Position numbers and translations under genes: made by a program. From Carettochelys insculpta (Eukaryota; Chordata; Testudines; Carettochelyidae), in NCBI RefSeq assembly GCF_033958435.1, contig NC_134152.1, positions 14,742,001 to 14,806,000 on the forward strand: 64,000 nt of DNA. Reading direction: 5' to 3'. The notes beneath the pieces are model-generated. The model was not told where the DNA came from and made no database searches. It was given only the letters and a program-made list of their open reading frames with translations. Shown piece by piece: positions 20,563 to 32,730 of this stretch. The first letter of the stretch is position 1, and every line of letters starts with the position of its first letter.

Positions 20563-22228
20563 TAAAAACAACTATGACACAGTCAGCATCATAAAGACTT
20601 TGTGGGATAATACATGACTGGAATATTGGTATAGCAGGATACAGTTTGCTCAAGAAAAACAGGCAGGGTAAAAAAGGAGGATGTACTGCCTTATACAAAA
20701 AATGCATTCATTTGGAATGAGGTTGAGGTGGAAATTGAAGACAGATTTGTTTAAAATGTCTGTGTAAGGCTAAAAAAGGATAAAAACCAAGGGTAATCTC
20801 ATCATAGAGGTCTTCTACAGACCACCTCACTGAGAGGTGGGTGAGTCTTTTTATAAGCAACTAAAAAAAATTAAAGCACAGGACTTGGTGGTGATGGGAT
20901 AATAAGCCATATGAATGGGAGAAAAGTAGTAGATGTGGGATTTTTTTACTTTAAAAAGTCTTTTGGTATTTTCTTGCATGAAGTCCTCATAAGCCAACTA
21001 AGAAAATGCAACCAAGGTGAAGCTACTAAAAGGTGGGTACATAACTGGTGGGAAAACCATTCCTAACGGGTGGTTATCAGTGGTTTGCAGGTCAAGCTGA
21101 AAGGGCATAATGAGTGGAATTTCACAAGGGGCAGGTCTGTGTCTGTTCGGTATCTTCATTAAAGATTTAAAAATGGTGTACAGCGTACACGTATGAAGCT
21201 TGTGGCAGCTGGGAGGAGTTTCAGGTGCTTTGGAGGAAAGGATTAAATTAAAAATGATTTTAGCAAACCGAAGAAATGGTCTGAAGTAAATAGGAGGATG
21301 GTCAGTAAGAAGAAAATGCGAAGGACTTCAGTGAGGAAGGCTCAATCAGTCACACATGTTAAAAATGGGAAATTACTTCTTTGGGAAGGAATACTGCAGA
21401 AAGAGAACTGCGGGTCATAGTTCACCACCAGCTAAATATAAATCAATAATGTGACACTGTTGCAAAAAAAGCAAGCATCCTTCTGAGAAGCATAACCAGG
21501 ATTGTTGTAAGCAGTGCTTTTTTCTGTTAAAAACAAGAGCCGGCTCCTTGCCCCTTCTGCCCCTTCTCCCTAGCCAGTCCCGTGGCTGGGGCTGCTGAGG
21601 TACTGGTACTCAGTACTAGCAAGTACTGGCACAAAAAAAGCACTGGTTGTAAGACACAAGAAGTAATTCTGCTCTACTCCACGCTGATTAGGTCTCAACT
21701 GGAGTATTGTATCTATTTCTGGGTGCCATATTCTAGGAAATATGTGGACAAATTGGGGAGAAAGCCCAGAGAAAAGCAACAAACATGATTAAAGGTTTAA
21801 AAAACATGACTATGAGGGAAGCTTGAAAAAACTGGGTTTGTTTAGATTGGCGAAGAGAAAACTGAGGAGACAGACTTGTGATAGCCATTTTCAAGTACAT
21901 AAAAGGTAAGTGACAAGGAAGAAGGAGAAAATCAACATCTGAGGATAGGGCAAGAAGCAATGGGCTTAAATGGCAAGAAGGAATATAACCCGAAGTGGTT
22001 GGTGTGAGACAAGAGAAAAAATTTCCTGACTCTCATGGTGGTTAAACATGGGAATAAATTGCCTAAGGAGATTGCGTAATCTCCATCATTGGCAATTTTT
22101 AAGAGCAGATTAGACAAATATCTGTCATAAGTGGTCTCTAAGTAATACTTTGGCCACGAGTGAAGGAGACTGGATTAGTTAATATCTCAAAGTCCCTTCT
22201 AGCCCCATAATTCCATGATTCTTTGGTG
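20563..22228 (+). mobile_element. Decayed CR1 LINE (5' truncated)
   Basis: Scattered CR1 text can be followed in the + direction. An early endonuclease-side segment lies at 20600-20680. Reverse-transcriptase C-terminal blocks follow at 21340-22130 (GLIRSQLEYCIYFW-like, then an RLRRQTCDSHF-like part). The CR1 3' end, CCCTTCTAGCCCCATAATTCCATGATTCT, closes it near 22228. Many frameshifts and stops make it non-functional. A small hAT element sits inside it. It begins exactly where Harbinger C breaks off. Confidence 0.65.
21512..21645. mobile_element. 134-bp hAT-type MITE inside CR1
   Basis: The inverted ends CAGTGCTTTTTT and AAAAAAAGCACTG are flanked by a perfect 8-bp duplication GTTGTAAG at 21504-21511 and 21646-21653, the hallmark of hAT transposition. 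Inside, GTACTGGTACTCAGTACTAGC-like text gives a secondary small palindrome. It is non-coding. Confidence 0.85.
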
Positions 22229-22331
22229 ACAAGTGTGGTATAAAATTCAAAATGTCTGAGCCACTGATTCGTAATATTACTTAGCTCATGTATAACTTTA
22301 AGCACATGAACTGTCACGTTGCCATCAGTAG

Positions 22332-23083
22332 GGCTGTGTCTACACTACGAGATAAAATTGAATTTAAAAGAGGTAGCTCAATATTAAAATGTCGCTGTCT
22401 TCACTGTAAATAATGTTAGCTTGAACTAGTGAGTCCTATTCCAAAAACAAAATGTTGATATTACAGGATGGGTGTAGTGTCAATTTTTGAATTTAAAATT
22501 GCGAATAAAGGCCAGTGTGGAAGCTCCATATCTTTAATTTCAATTTACTAACCTCCAGAAGTGTCCTGTATCTATCCCACAAAGCTACGCAGTGACCTTC
22601 CATGTATGGCCACTTCCTTTGCCACTGGTCTCCATCAAGGTGCTCAGGAAAAAGGTCACAGGAAGCCTGCGAATTTTTATTTGAATTAGAATATGAATTT
22701 GAATTCTGCTGTGCCCAGGCCTGCAAATATAAAGGTCCGGGTGTGTGGTTGATGGAACCAGGCAGGGTAGCACACTGCCCACCACTCCACTGATGTCTGC
22801 AGTGAGCAGGTTTGTAGGAGGGCTGACTTCTGTTACTTGGTGCTTTGAATTCTGGGGCAGTGCTTTGCATTCTAACACCCACAAGCAACCAGAGCTAAGG
22901 CACGGTAGGATAGGTATCCACAACGCACTGCTCACTCTCTCAAACTTGCATAGGGTAATGGGGACACGGAAATTTGACATGGAAAAATGGTCGGTTGAAT
23001 TTCAAGATGGTTTGTGGACACTTAATTTGGATTTTTAAGAATGAGGTTAAAAATTGAATTTATTAAAAATCAAATTTATCTCA
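22332..23083. mobile_element. Non-autonomous DNA element with TACGAGATAAA ends
   Basis: The left end reads GGCTGTGTCTACACTACG then AGATAAAATTGAATTTAAA. The right part ends AAAATCAAATTTATCTCAT, complementary to the left subterminal sequence, but the outermost bases are lost. There is no reading frame. The terminal GGCTGTGTCTACAC resembles the Harbinger ends of this window. Confidence 0.6.
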
Positions 23084-23171
23084 TAATATATATATGTGCC
23101 TTGGAATCAGAATGATGCCTGCATTATGTCCTCATCAGTGCTTCATCTAGCTTGGAACTTTTCATTTCTAA

Positions 23172-23189
23172 ACACACACACACACACAC
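23172..23189. repeat. (AC)n microsatellite
   Basis: Uninterrupted AC dinucleotides, nine units. Confidence 0.9.
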
Positions 23190-23598
23190 TGTAAAAATTC
23201 CAGATTTTGCAGGTCCTTTCAGCTACAGGTCACTGGACCCCAGGGTCTACATTTTCTCTTCCTATCTCAGGGCTGTCAGAGATAGGAATAGTGGACTTTT
23301 TCCCCTCCATTTATTGGATTTTTTAATAGCTGTTCAAAGAAACGTTGGCAGTTATTTCTCTGTCAACCAGTAAAAGGAGGGGGGAAATCCCAGGCAGCTG
23401 AGGTTTCCCTTCGCTCTTCAGGCCTTTTGCATATATTTCTTTTCCTCCCTAAATAGCACAGAGAGTTATCTGGAATACAAAACCATTCTGACAGGGGATA
23501 TATTGCCAGCTGGCAATTGGCCAGACAAAGGGTGGCTACCTGCCAGCACTGAACTTCCTTGAGAAAGAACTATGTCCTCATTCGGGAGAAAAAAAAAA

Positions 23599-23619
23599 GT
23601 GTGTGTGTGTGTGTGTGTG
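23599..23619. repeat. (GT)n microsatellite
   Basis: About ten GT units directly after an A-rich run. It is complementary to the AC run 410 bp upstream. Confidence 0.9.
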
Positions 23620-23869
23620 AAGGAGAAGAGCAAGGAGACTAATTTTAATTTGTTTGCCACCAGACTGAGCGATAGATCAGGAACAGAGCTTACAGCAGTA
23701 GCGGCCACAAGCACCACTCAACCATCCCTCACCAGTGGAAGTGATGTGGAGCCGAGGCAGCGTATCCAATGGCAGTCCAACCCAGTGCCAGGTAGAAGGA
23801 ACTCATAGGAGCATGAAGGAGCTTTGAAGAAGACCAAAGAGCCAAGAAGCTGGAGCAGATTATCTGGGA

Positions 23870-23998
23870 CAGTGTTTTTCAAACTATGGTCAACAGACCC
23901 CTGGAGGTCTGCACACAGTTTAAGATTCTAAGATTTCCAGAGAAGTCTGTGCTTCCATTTTAGGAGTCTGCAAACGAAAAAAGTATTGAAAACCACTG
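23870..23998. mobile_element. hAT-type MITE (129 bp, old)
   Basis: The left end CAGTGTTTTTCAAACTATGG and right end ATTGAAAACCACTG are inverted repeats typical of Charlie-like hAT elements. The right flank CTCTAGAG fits the hAT target consensus. The left flank has diverged. It is non-coding. Confidence 0.65.
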
Positions 23999-24189
23999 CT
24001 CTAGAGGTCCTGGGATTTTGCATTATTCCTGTGTCACGTCTTCCCTAACTTCTCTTCATTATTTTCAATATAGGACTTGACTGCACACAAACATTGTACC
24101 AATATAGTTAAAGCAGTACAAACCCCAGACCCTAGGGTCGATACAGCTATACTGCTATAAAGCCACCTCACAGTGAAGCAGTATGCTTC

Positions 24190-24950
24190 CCCATAAGTTA
24201 AAGAACTATGGCTTGGATAAATAGACTGTATGGTGGACAGAAAGTAGGCTAGATAGTCAGTCCCAATGGATAGTGATCAATGGCTCTATGTCTTGTTGGT
24301 GGCCAGTATTAAGTGGAGTACCATAAGGCTCAGTTCTGGGGCTAGTTTTGTTCAATATCTTTATTAATGATCTGGATGAGGGGATGGATTGCACCCTAGG
24401 CAAATTTACAGTTGACACTGAAGTAGCAGGAGAGGTTGATACATTGAATGGTAGGGATAGAGTCCAGGGAGACCTAGAGAAATTGGAGGATTGGGCCAAA
24501 AGAAATCTGATGAAGCTCAAGAAGGACAAGCACAGTGTCCTGCACTTATGACACAGGAATCCCAAGCATTGCTACGGGCTGGGAACTGACTGGTTAAGCA
24601 GCAGTTCTGCAGAGAGAGACCTGAGGATTATAGTGAATGAGAAGCTGTGTGTGAAACCACAGTATGCTCTTGTAGCCAAGAAGGCTAGGGGCATACAGGG
24701 GTGAGTTTAGCCATAGCATTGCTGGACAATCTGGGGAAATGATGAGTCCCCTCTATTCGGCACTGGTGAGGCCACAGTTTAAGTATTGCATCCAATTGTG
24801 CCACACACCCCCATTACAGAAAGGATGTAGACACACTAGAGTGAGTCCAACAGAGGGCAACAAAAATGATTAGGGGGCTGGAGCAAATGATTGATGAGAA
24901 GCAGGTTAGATAGACCTCTGACAGGGATGGTCTAGAGAGTGCTTGGTCCT
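24190..24950 (+). mobile_element. CR1 LINE fragment, reverse-transcriptase region
   Basis: Translation in pieces gives CR1 reverse-transcriptase text: [21 protein letters not shown], then VDTEVAGEVDTL where intact copies have [13 protein letters not shown], so the catalytic Asp-Asp pair is lost. Further CR1 text follows to about 24900 with stops, then an internal deletion joins to CR1 3' sequence (GGTCTAGAGAGTGCTTGGTCCTG). It is inactive. Confidence 0.75.
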
Positions 24951-24954
24951 GCCA

Positions 24955-26400
24955 GTGACGGAGATCCCAGAACCTCCCTAGGCAATTTATTACAGTGTTT
25001 AACCACCCAAACAGTTAGGAAGTTTTTCCTAATGTCCAACCTAAACCTTCTTTGCTCCAGTTTCTAAGTCCCTTGCTCCTTTTCCTATTCTCAGAGGCCA
25101 AGGAGAACAATTTTTCTCCCTCCTCCATATAACCCTCTTTTAGGTACTTGAAAACTGCTGTCATGTCCCCTCTAAGTCTCTTTTCTGAACTAAAGAAGCC
25201 CAGTTCTTTCAGTCTTCCCTCACAGCTCATGTTCTCTAGACCTTTAATCATTCTTGTTGCTCTTCACCAACTTCTCCACATCTTTCTCCACTTTCTCTCC
25301 ATCTTTCTTGAAATGTGGAGCCCAACACGGGGCACAGTACCCCAAATTAGACCTAATGAGTGCTGAGTACAGCAGAAGAATGACTTCCCATGTCTTGCTC
25401 TCAACAATCCTGTTAATGCATCCCAGAATCATGTTTGCTTTTTTTTGCCACAACATTACACCATTGACTCATATTTAGCTTGTGCTTCACTATCACCCCT
25501 AAATCCCTTTCTATAGTACTCCTTCCTAGACAGTCGCTTCCCATTTTGTATGTGTGAAGCTGATTGTTCCTTCCTAAGTTGAGTACTTTGCATATGTCTT
25601 TATTAAACTTAGTCCTGTTTAACTCAGGCGTTTCTCCAGTTCATCCAGATCATTTTGAATTTTGACCCTCTCCTCCAAACCAGTTGCAACCCCTCCCAGC
25701 TTGGTATCATCTGCAGACTTAACAAGCATACTCTCTGTGCCAATATCTAAATTGTCGATGAAGATATTGAATAGAACTAGTCCCAAAACAGATGCCTCTG
25801 GAATCCCACTTGTTATGTCCTTCCAGCATGACTGAATAATTAATAACTATTCTCTGAGAATGGTTATCCAAACAGTTATGCACCCACCTTATTGTAGCTC
25901 CATTTAATTTGTAGTTGCCTAGTTTATTGATAAAAAGTTCATGCAAGACCATGTCAAATGCCTTACTAGGTGTACCACGTCTACTGCTTCTCCCTTATCC
26001 ACAAGACTTGTTATCCTGTCAAAGAAAGCTATCGGATTGGTCTGGCATAATTTGTTCTTCACAAAGCCATGCTGGCTGTTACCTTATTTTCTTCCAGATG
26101 TTTGCAAATGAATTCCTTAATTACTTGGTCCATTATCTTTCCCAGCACAGAAATTAAACTGATTGGTCTTTAGTTTCCTGGATAGTTCTTTTTTCCCTTT
26201 TTATAGATGGGCACTACATTTGCCCTCTTCCAGGCTTCTGGAATCTCTCCCAACTTCTAGGACTTTTGAAAGTTGATAGCTAAAGGTTCCGATACTGCCT
26301 CTCTCAGCTCTTTAAGTATTCTAGGGTGCATGTTATATGGCCCTGGTGATTTGCAGACATCTAATTTTTCTAAGTAATTTTTAACTTGTTCTTTTTTATG
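24955..26400 (-). mobile_element. CR1 LINE fragment, opposite strand
   Basis: The complement of CR1 ORF2 runs from the C-terminal end (near 25000) to the middle of the reverse transcriptase (near 26390). It is rich in stops. Recognisable pieces include GYCAPCWAPHFKKDGEKVEKD and NKWDSRGICFGTSSIQYLHRQF in broken frames. It meets the previous CR1 tail to tail. It is older than the copies at 28429-38397 and 53157-55345. Confidence 0.7.
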
Positions 26401-28275
26401 TTATCCTCCTAGAGCAAGTCTGTGCTACAGTGACCCGTGCATCAACTGTGTTTCCCCTGCAGGTCTGACTAGCTGTGGGCACCTGCAGCTCTTTCCTGTG
26501 GGAGCCTGTGGCCACTGGATTATAGTCTTCTTGAACTGTCTGCTTGAAGCAAACCACTGTTTCATCATAACAATAAGGACACAGAATACCCACAAAAGGT
26601 CTCCATGCAACCCTATTCTATCTGGGATACTAAATGGGACTAGTGACAGATCCAACGCAAGGCAGCAACATGGTGGCCTCAAAGAAAATGAAAAAGTCAC
26701 TAGAGTCCATAAACTCAAGGCTTCAAATGGTTATGAAACATGGTAACTATGTGCTAGGGTAAAAACAGAGTCTGAAAAAGATCTGAGAGGGCAAAGCCAA
26801 GTTGGTCACATTAGCCAACAATTGTCCTGCTTGGAGAAAATCAGAGCTTGAGTACTATGCTGTGTTGGCAAAGACGGGTGTGCACTACTGCAGCAGCAAC
26901 AATCGTGAATTGGATACAGCATATGGAAAATACGACAGCGTGTGCACACTGGCTATCATTGATCCAGGTGATTCAGACTTCATTACAAGCACACCAGAGC
27001 AGACCAGTGAGAAATAAATGGGACAACTCTCTCTTACCCTAGGCCACAAATCTCCTAGGGCCTGTCTTGTGACTCTCCCACCATCCCACCTTCAATACTC
27101 CTTTAAATCCAAGCCAAAATCTTTGTTGTCTCAGCTCATGTGGCTGGAACTTCTGCCCAAAAGTAGTTTGGTGAACTCTACATGGGTGTTGAGCCAGAAC
27201 AACAAAGAAAATGGCTCTTGTATTGATGGTCAATAGGCCTGGTGCATTTCCTGACTATTCTGCTATTGAATTAACTTGTACAGTAAATACCACAATAGTC
27301 TGGTGAAGATATATTATTAATACATTACTGCAGGCTGCTCCAAATAACACTAATCTTTGCATTCTTCCCTTCCTGTCTCCAGCATGAGGGTTGCTTTTCT
27401 GCCAATTGCAGATGGCTGCAAGCAGCTGAACTTCAGCCATGGATTGATTAGTGCATTTTAGGGGCATCCTGGACACTCCTGGTTTCCCCAGGTCAATCCC
27501 CTATGAAAATTGTGCACGCTGTATGACACAGCAGCCGCTATATCAGCTTGGAGTTAGAGATTCTTGTTATCACTTCGGCTGCGCTTGCTTGGTTTAGGAT
27601 GTTGCAAAATCCTTTCGGAAACCCTTGTTGAAAGAGAGTACAGGGAAGTCCCTATGTACTTCTGATCTTTCTTGCAGTTCTAACAGATGATTCACTGCAG
27701 CTTGCAGGTTGAATGCACTATGAGCCACTGGTCTATTACCTGTTTCATTAGAGGCTAAACTTCCCCTTTGCAAATGACTGGTATTAGGTAATAAAATATG
27801 ATTGTGCAGTCTTTATAACCAAATCCAGAAGCCGGTATGCAAATGAGGCACTTCCAGGGAAAGCCTGGGTGTTTTGCACAGCCCGTTTTCCTGGAATGAT
27901 AAGGAAATTGATTTCTGTTGTAAATGAACAACAGCTCAGGGTCTTACAATGTAGCAGCATGTGGCTGCTCAATACCGTTTGTCAAATATGCGCTAACATT
28001 TTAGAAATATGATCACTGAATGCAAAATAAAACCTGCAGGCAGGAACAACACTTTCTGGTTTTGTACTGCAGAAAGAGAGTTGCTGAACTGAATTCTCTG
28101 CTGCTGCAAATGTCATTGATATCAGTGGAGCTGCACGGATCCTATGTACATCAACAAAGAATTTGCCCTACAGGTGTAACGCGCTTCTTGGCTAAGGCAT
28201 ACAAGTTCTTTCAAACTCTCAATGGAGCATGTCGTACCACCTGGTGAGGGAGAAGTTAAGAGCATATCTATAAAG
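26401..28275. other. Unclassified DNA
   Basis: I see no supported gene, RNA or repeat ends. Short open frames have no family resemblance. Confidence 0.4.
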
Positions 28276-28511
28276 TTAGGCTATCTCTGCACTAGGAGAG
28301 TAAGTTGAATTTGTGAAGGTTGACTTTTATTTTTTAGCACCTTATTTTGTGATGTCAAGGGTGTATATGCTCAAAGGCCCATGAAGTCAATAGATGGTGT
28401 CCCCATTAGGGTGGGCAGCTTCAACTTACAGAATCACAGAATCATAGGGCTGGAAGGGACCTCAGGAGGTCATCTAGTCCAGCCTCCTGCTTCAAGCAGG
28501 ATCAACCCCTA

Positions 28512-31500
28512 CTAAGACATCCCAGCCAGGACCTTGTCCAGCCGGGACTTAAAAACCTCTAGGGATGGAGAATCCACCACCTCTCTAGGCAACGCATTCC
28601 AATGCTTCACCACCCACCTGGTGAAGAAGTTTTTCCTAATATCTAACCTACACCCTTTCCTCTTCAACTTCTGACCATTCCTCCTTGTTCTGCCATCTGA
28701 CACCACTGAGAACAATTTCTCACCCTCCTCTTTAGAGCTCCCCTTCAGGAAGTTGAAGGCTGCTATTAAATCACCTCTAAGTCTTCTCTTCTGTAAACTA
28801 AACAAGCCCACATCCCTCAGTCTATCCTCATAGGTCTTGTGCTCCAGACTCTTAATCATTTTTGTTGCCCTTCGCTGGACCTACTCCAGCAAATCCACAT
28901 CCTTTTTATACTGGGGGGCCCAAAACTGGACACAATATTCCAGATGTGGCCTCACCAGTGCTGAATAAAGAGGAATAACTACTTCCCTAGATCTGCGCAA
29001 AATGCTCCTCCTAATGCACCTCAGTATGCTGTTAGCTTTCTTGGCTACAAGGGCACACTGTTTACCCATATCCAGCCTTTCATCCACCATAACCCCTAGG
29101 TCCCTTTCCATCGTACTGCTGCTGAGCCATTCGGTCCCCAGCCTGTAACAATGTTTGGGATTCTTCTGCCCCAGGTGCAGGACCCTACACTTCTCCTTAT
29201 TGAACCCCATCAGATTTCTTTTGGCCCAGTCCTTCAATTTATCCAGGTCACTCTGGATTCTTTCCCTAGCCTCCAATGTATCTACCTCTCCCCCTAGTTT
29301 TGTGTCATCCGCAAACTTGCTGAGGGTGCAATCCAGTCCCTCATCCAGGTAATTAATAAAGATGTTGAATAACACCGGCCCCAGAGCCGAGCCTTGCAGC
29401 ACTCTGCTTGAAACAGACTGCCATCCAGCTATTGAGCCATTGACCACTACCCATTGGGCCCGACCATCAAGCCAGCTTTCTATCCATCTTATAGTCCAAG
29501 GATCCAATCCATATTTCCTTAACTTATGGACAAGAATGTTGTGGGAGACCGTAAGTGTAAGGTAATGCATGTTGGAAAAAATAACCCAAATTACACGTAC
29601 TACATGATGGGGTCAAATTTAGCTACGACAGATCAGGAAAGGGATCTTGGAGTTATAGTGGATAGTTCTCTGAAGACATCCACGCAGTGTGCAGCGGCAG
29701 TTAGTAAGGCAAATAGGATGTTAGGAATTATTAAAAAAGGGATCGATAATAAGACAAAAGATATCATACTTCCCCTATATAAAACTATGGTACGCCCACA
29801 TCTCGAGTACTGCGTGCAGATGTGGTCTCCTCACCTCAAAAAAGATATATTGGCATTAGAAAAGGTTCAGAAAAGGGCGACTAAGATGATTAGGGGCTTG
29901 GAAAGGGTCCCATATGGGGAGAGGCTAGAGAGACTGGGACTTTTCAGTTTGGAAAAGAGGCGATTGAGGGGCGATATGATAGAGGTATATAAAATCATGA
30001 ATGGTGTGGAGAAAGTGAATATAGAAAAATTATTTACCTTTTCCCATAATACAAGAACTAGGGGACACCAAATGAAATTGATGGGTAGTAGGTTCAAAAC
30101 TAATAAAAGGAAATTTTTCTTCACACAGCGCACAGTCAACCTGTGGAACTCCTTGCCCGAGGAGGCTGTGAAGGCCAGGACTCTATTAGGGTTTAAAAAA
30201 GAGCTTGATAAATTTTTGCAGGTCAGGTCCATAAATGGCTATTAGCCAGGGATAAAGTATGGTGCCCTAGCCTTCATAACAAGGGCAGGAGATGGATGGC
30301 AGGAGATAAATCACTTGTCTTCTGTTCTCCTTCTCTGGGGCACCTGGCATTGGCCACCGTCGGCAGATGGGATGCTGGGCTTGATGGACCTTTGGTCTGA
30401 CCCAGTATGGCCATTCTTATGTTCTTATGTTCTTATGTTCTTATGTATCAAAAGCCTTGCTGAAGTCAAGGTATATCACATCCACTGACTTCCTCATGTC
30501 CACAGAGCTTGATACATCGTCATAGAAGCTGATCAGATTGTTGAGGCAGGACTTGCCCCTGGTGAATCCATGTTGGCTACTTTTGATCACTTTCCCCTCT
30601 TCCAAGTGCTTCAAAATGGATTCCTTGAGGATTCCCTCTATTATTTTCCCAGGGATTGAAGTAAGGCTGATGGGTCTATAGTTCCCTGGATTGTCCTTCT
30701 TTCCTTTTTTAAAGATGGACACTATGTTTGCCTTCTTCCAGTCATCCAGTATCTCCCCCGATTTCCAAGAGTCTTCAAGGATAATGGCCAAAGGTTCAGC
30801 AATGACCTCTGCCAATTTCCTCGGTACCCTGGGCTGCATTAAATCCAGACCCATGGACTTGTGCACATCAAGTTTTTCTAGATAGCTCAGAACTTGTTCC
30901 TTCCCCACAGATGGCTGCCCTCCACCTTCCCATACTGCATCATCTAGGACCATCATGTGGAAGTTGACTTTGTCTGTGAAGACTGAGGCAAAAAAAGCAT
31001 TGAGTACTTCAGCTTTTCCTGCATCATGTGTCACTAGGTTACCTTCCTCATCCAGTAATGGCCCCACACCTTCTCTGATAACCCGTTTATTGTTCAGATG
31101 CCTGTAGAAACCCTTCTTGTTACTCTTCACATCCCTTGCCAGCTGCAGTTCCAATTGTGCTTTCACTTTCCTGATTACTGCCTGGCATTCTCCAGCTGTA
31201 TGTTTATACTCCTCCTTAGTCAACTGTCCTCGTTTCCATTTCTTGTATGCATCCTTTCTGAATTTAAGCTGACTAAGGATTTCCCTGTTAAGCCAAGCTG
31301 GTTGCCTACCATGTTTGCATTTCTTACTATGCAGCGGGATTTTTTGTTCCTGTGCCTTCAGTAAGACTTCTTTAAAATACTGCCAGTTCTCTTCAACTCT
31401 TTTCCCCTTCATCTTCGTTTCCCAAGGGATCCTGCTCATCTGGTCTCTTAGAAAGTCAAAGTCTGCTCTTCTGAAATCAAGGGTCTGTATGTTACTGCTC

Positions 31501-32268
31501 ACCCTTCTTCCTTTCATCCAGATCCTAAAATCTACTATCTCATGGTCGCTGCAGCCCAGGTTCCCCCTGACTTCTATTTCTTCTACTAGTTCTTCCCTGT
31601 TTGTGAGCAACAGGTCAAGTTGCACACGGTCCCAGTCGGTTCCTTCAGCACTTGTACCAAGAAGTTATCCCCCATAGTTTCCAAAAACTTTCTGGATTGT
31701 CTGTGTGCTGCTGTATTTGTCTCCCAACAAATGTCTGGATGATTAAAGTCTCCTGTGAGAACCAGGGCCTGTGGTTTGGAAGCTTCACTAAGCTGCCTGA
31801 AGAAAGCCTCATCTATCTCCTCTCCCTGCTCTGGCGGCCTATAACAGACACCAACTACAACACCACCTCTGTTACTTCCACCTCTGAGTTTAACCCAAAA
31901 ACACTCCACTGGATTTTCTCCTTCCTCATACTGAAGCTCTGAGCAATCATACCGCTCCCTCACATAGAGTGCAAATCCTCCTCCTTTTCTCCCCGTCTGT
32001 CCTTCCTAAACCATTTATAACCATCCATGACTGTGCTCCAGTTATGCAAATCGTCCCACCAAGTCTCCATTATTCCAACCACCTCATACTTGTGTGACTG
32101 TGCCAGGGCCTCTAATCCTTTGTTCCCCAGGCTTCTGGCATTAGTGTACAAACATCTTAGAGAAGGGGCCGATTGGCCCACTTTCTCCTCTTCACCCAGG
32201 AAACCCACTTGATTGTTCCCTCCTCCTTCCCCACTTACCTCAGGGCTTGTGTCACCTTCCCCCGACAA
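28512..32268 (-). pseudogene. CR1 ORF2 (endonuclease and reverse transcriptase), interrupted
   Basis: Read on the - strand from 32268. The endonuclease blocks are [49 protein letters not shown] and NLGCSDHEIVDF. Next come the reverse-transcriptase blocks [26 protein letters not shown] and [10 protein letters not shown] (up to 30441). After the LINE insertion it continues with [15 protein letters not shown], the catalytic [22 protein letters not shown] and [14 protein letters not shown] to 28512. Frameshifts lie near 31960, 31615 and 28870. The LINE insertion falls between the FSKAFD and [12 protein letters not shown] blocks. The family copies itself by target-primed reverse transcription. This copy is dead. 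Confidence 0.85.
29551..30445 (+). mobile_element. LINE of a second CR1-like family inserted in CR1
   Basis: A 5'-truncated LINE whose C-terminal ORF2 is continuously open from about 29553 to the TAG at 30243. The blocks are [49 protein letters not shown] and [15 protein letters not shown]. The 3' end carries four TTCTTATG units (30413-30445) instead of the ATTCTGTG repeats of the host CR1, so it is a different family. No clear target duplication is seen. An open frame of about 230 codons implies a recent insertion. A relative lies at 39313-40879. Confidence 0.8.
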
Positions 32269-32730
32269 ACCTAGTTTAAAGCCCTCCTCACTACAGCCGC
32301 GTCTACACGTGCACGCTACTTCGAAGTAGCAGCACCAACTTCGAAATAGCGCCCTTCACGGGTACACGTGTTGGGCATTATTTTGAAGTTAACATTGACA
32401 TTAGACAGCGAGACGTCGAAGCTGCTAATCCCATGAGGGGATGGGAATAATGCCCTACTTCGACATTCAACGTCGAAGTAGGGAACGTGTAGTCGTTGCG
32501 CATCCTGCAACTTTGAAATTGCGGGGTCCTCCATGGCGGCCATCAGCTGAGGGGTTGAGAGACACTCTCTCCAGCCCCTGAGCTCAATGGTGGCCACGTG
32601 GAGCGGCCCCTTAAAGCTCCCCACCCCATCCCTTCCTGTGCAGGAAGCCGAGAGAGCGTGCAGGCAGCAGCAGTAACATGCGGCTAGCCTGCACGCTCCT
32701 CCGCAGCCACCCACACCCCCACCCAACGCG

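Noticed and set aside
31098..31677. Hydrophobic open frames on + across CR1
   Set aside because: They are antisense shadows of CR1 ORF2, which lies on the - strand with clear reverse-transcriptase motifs.
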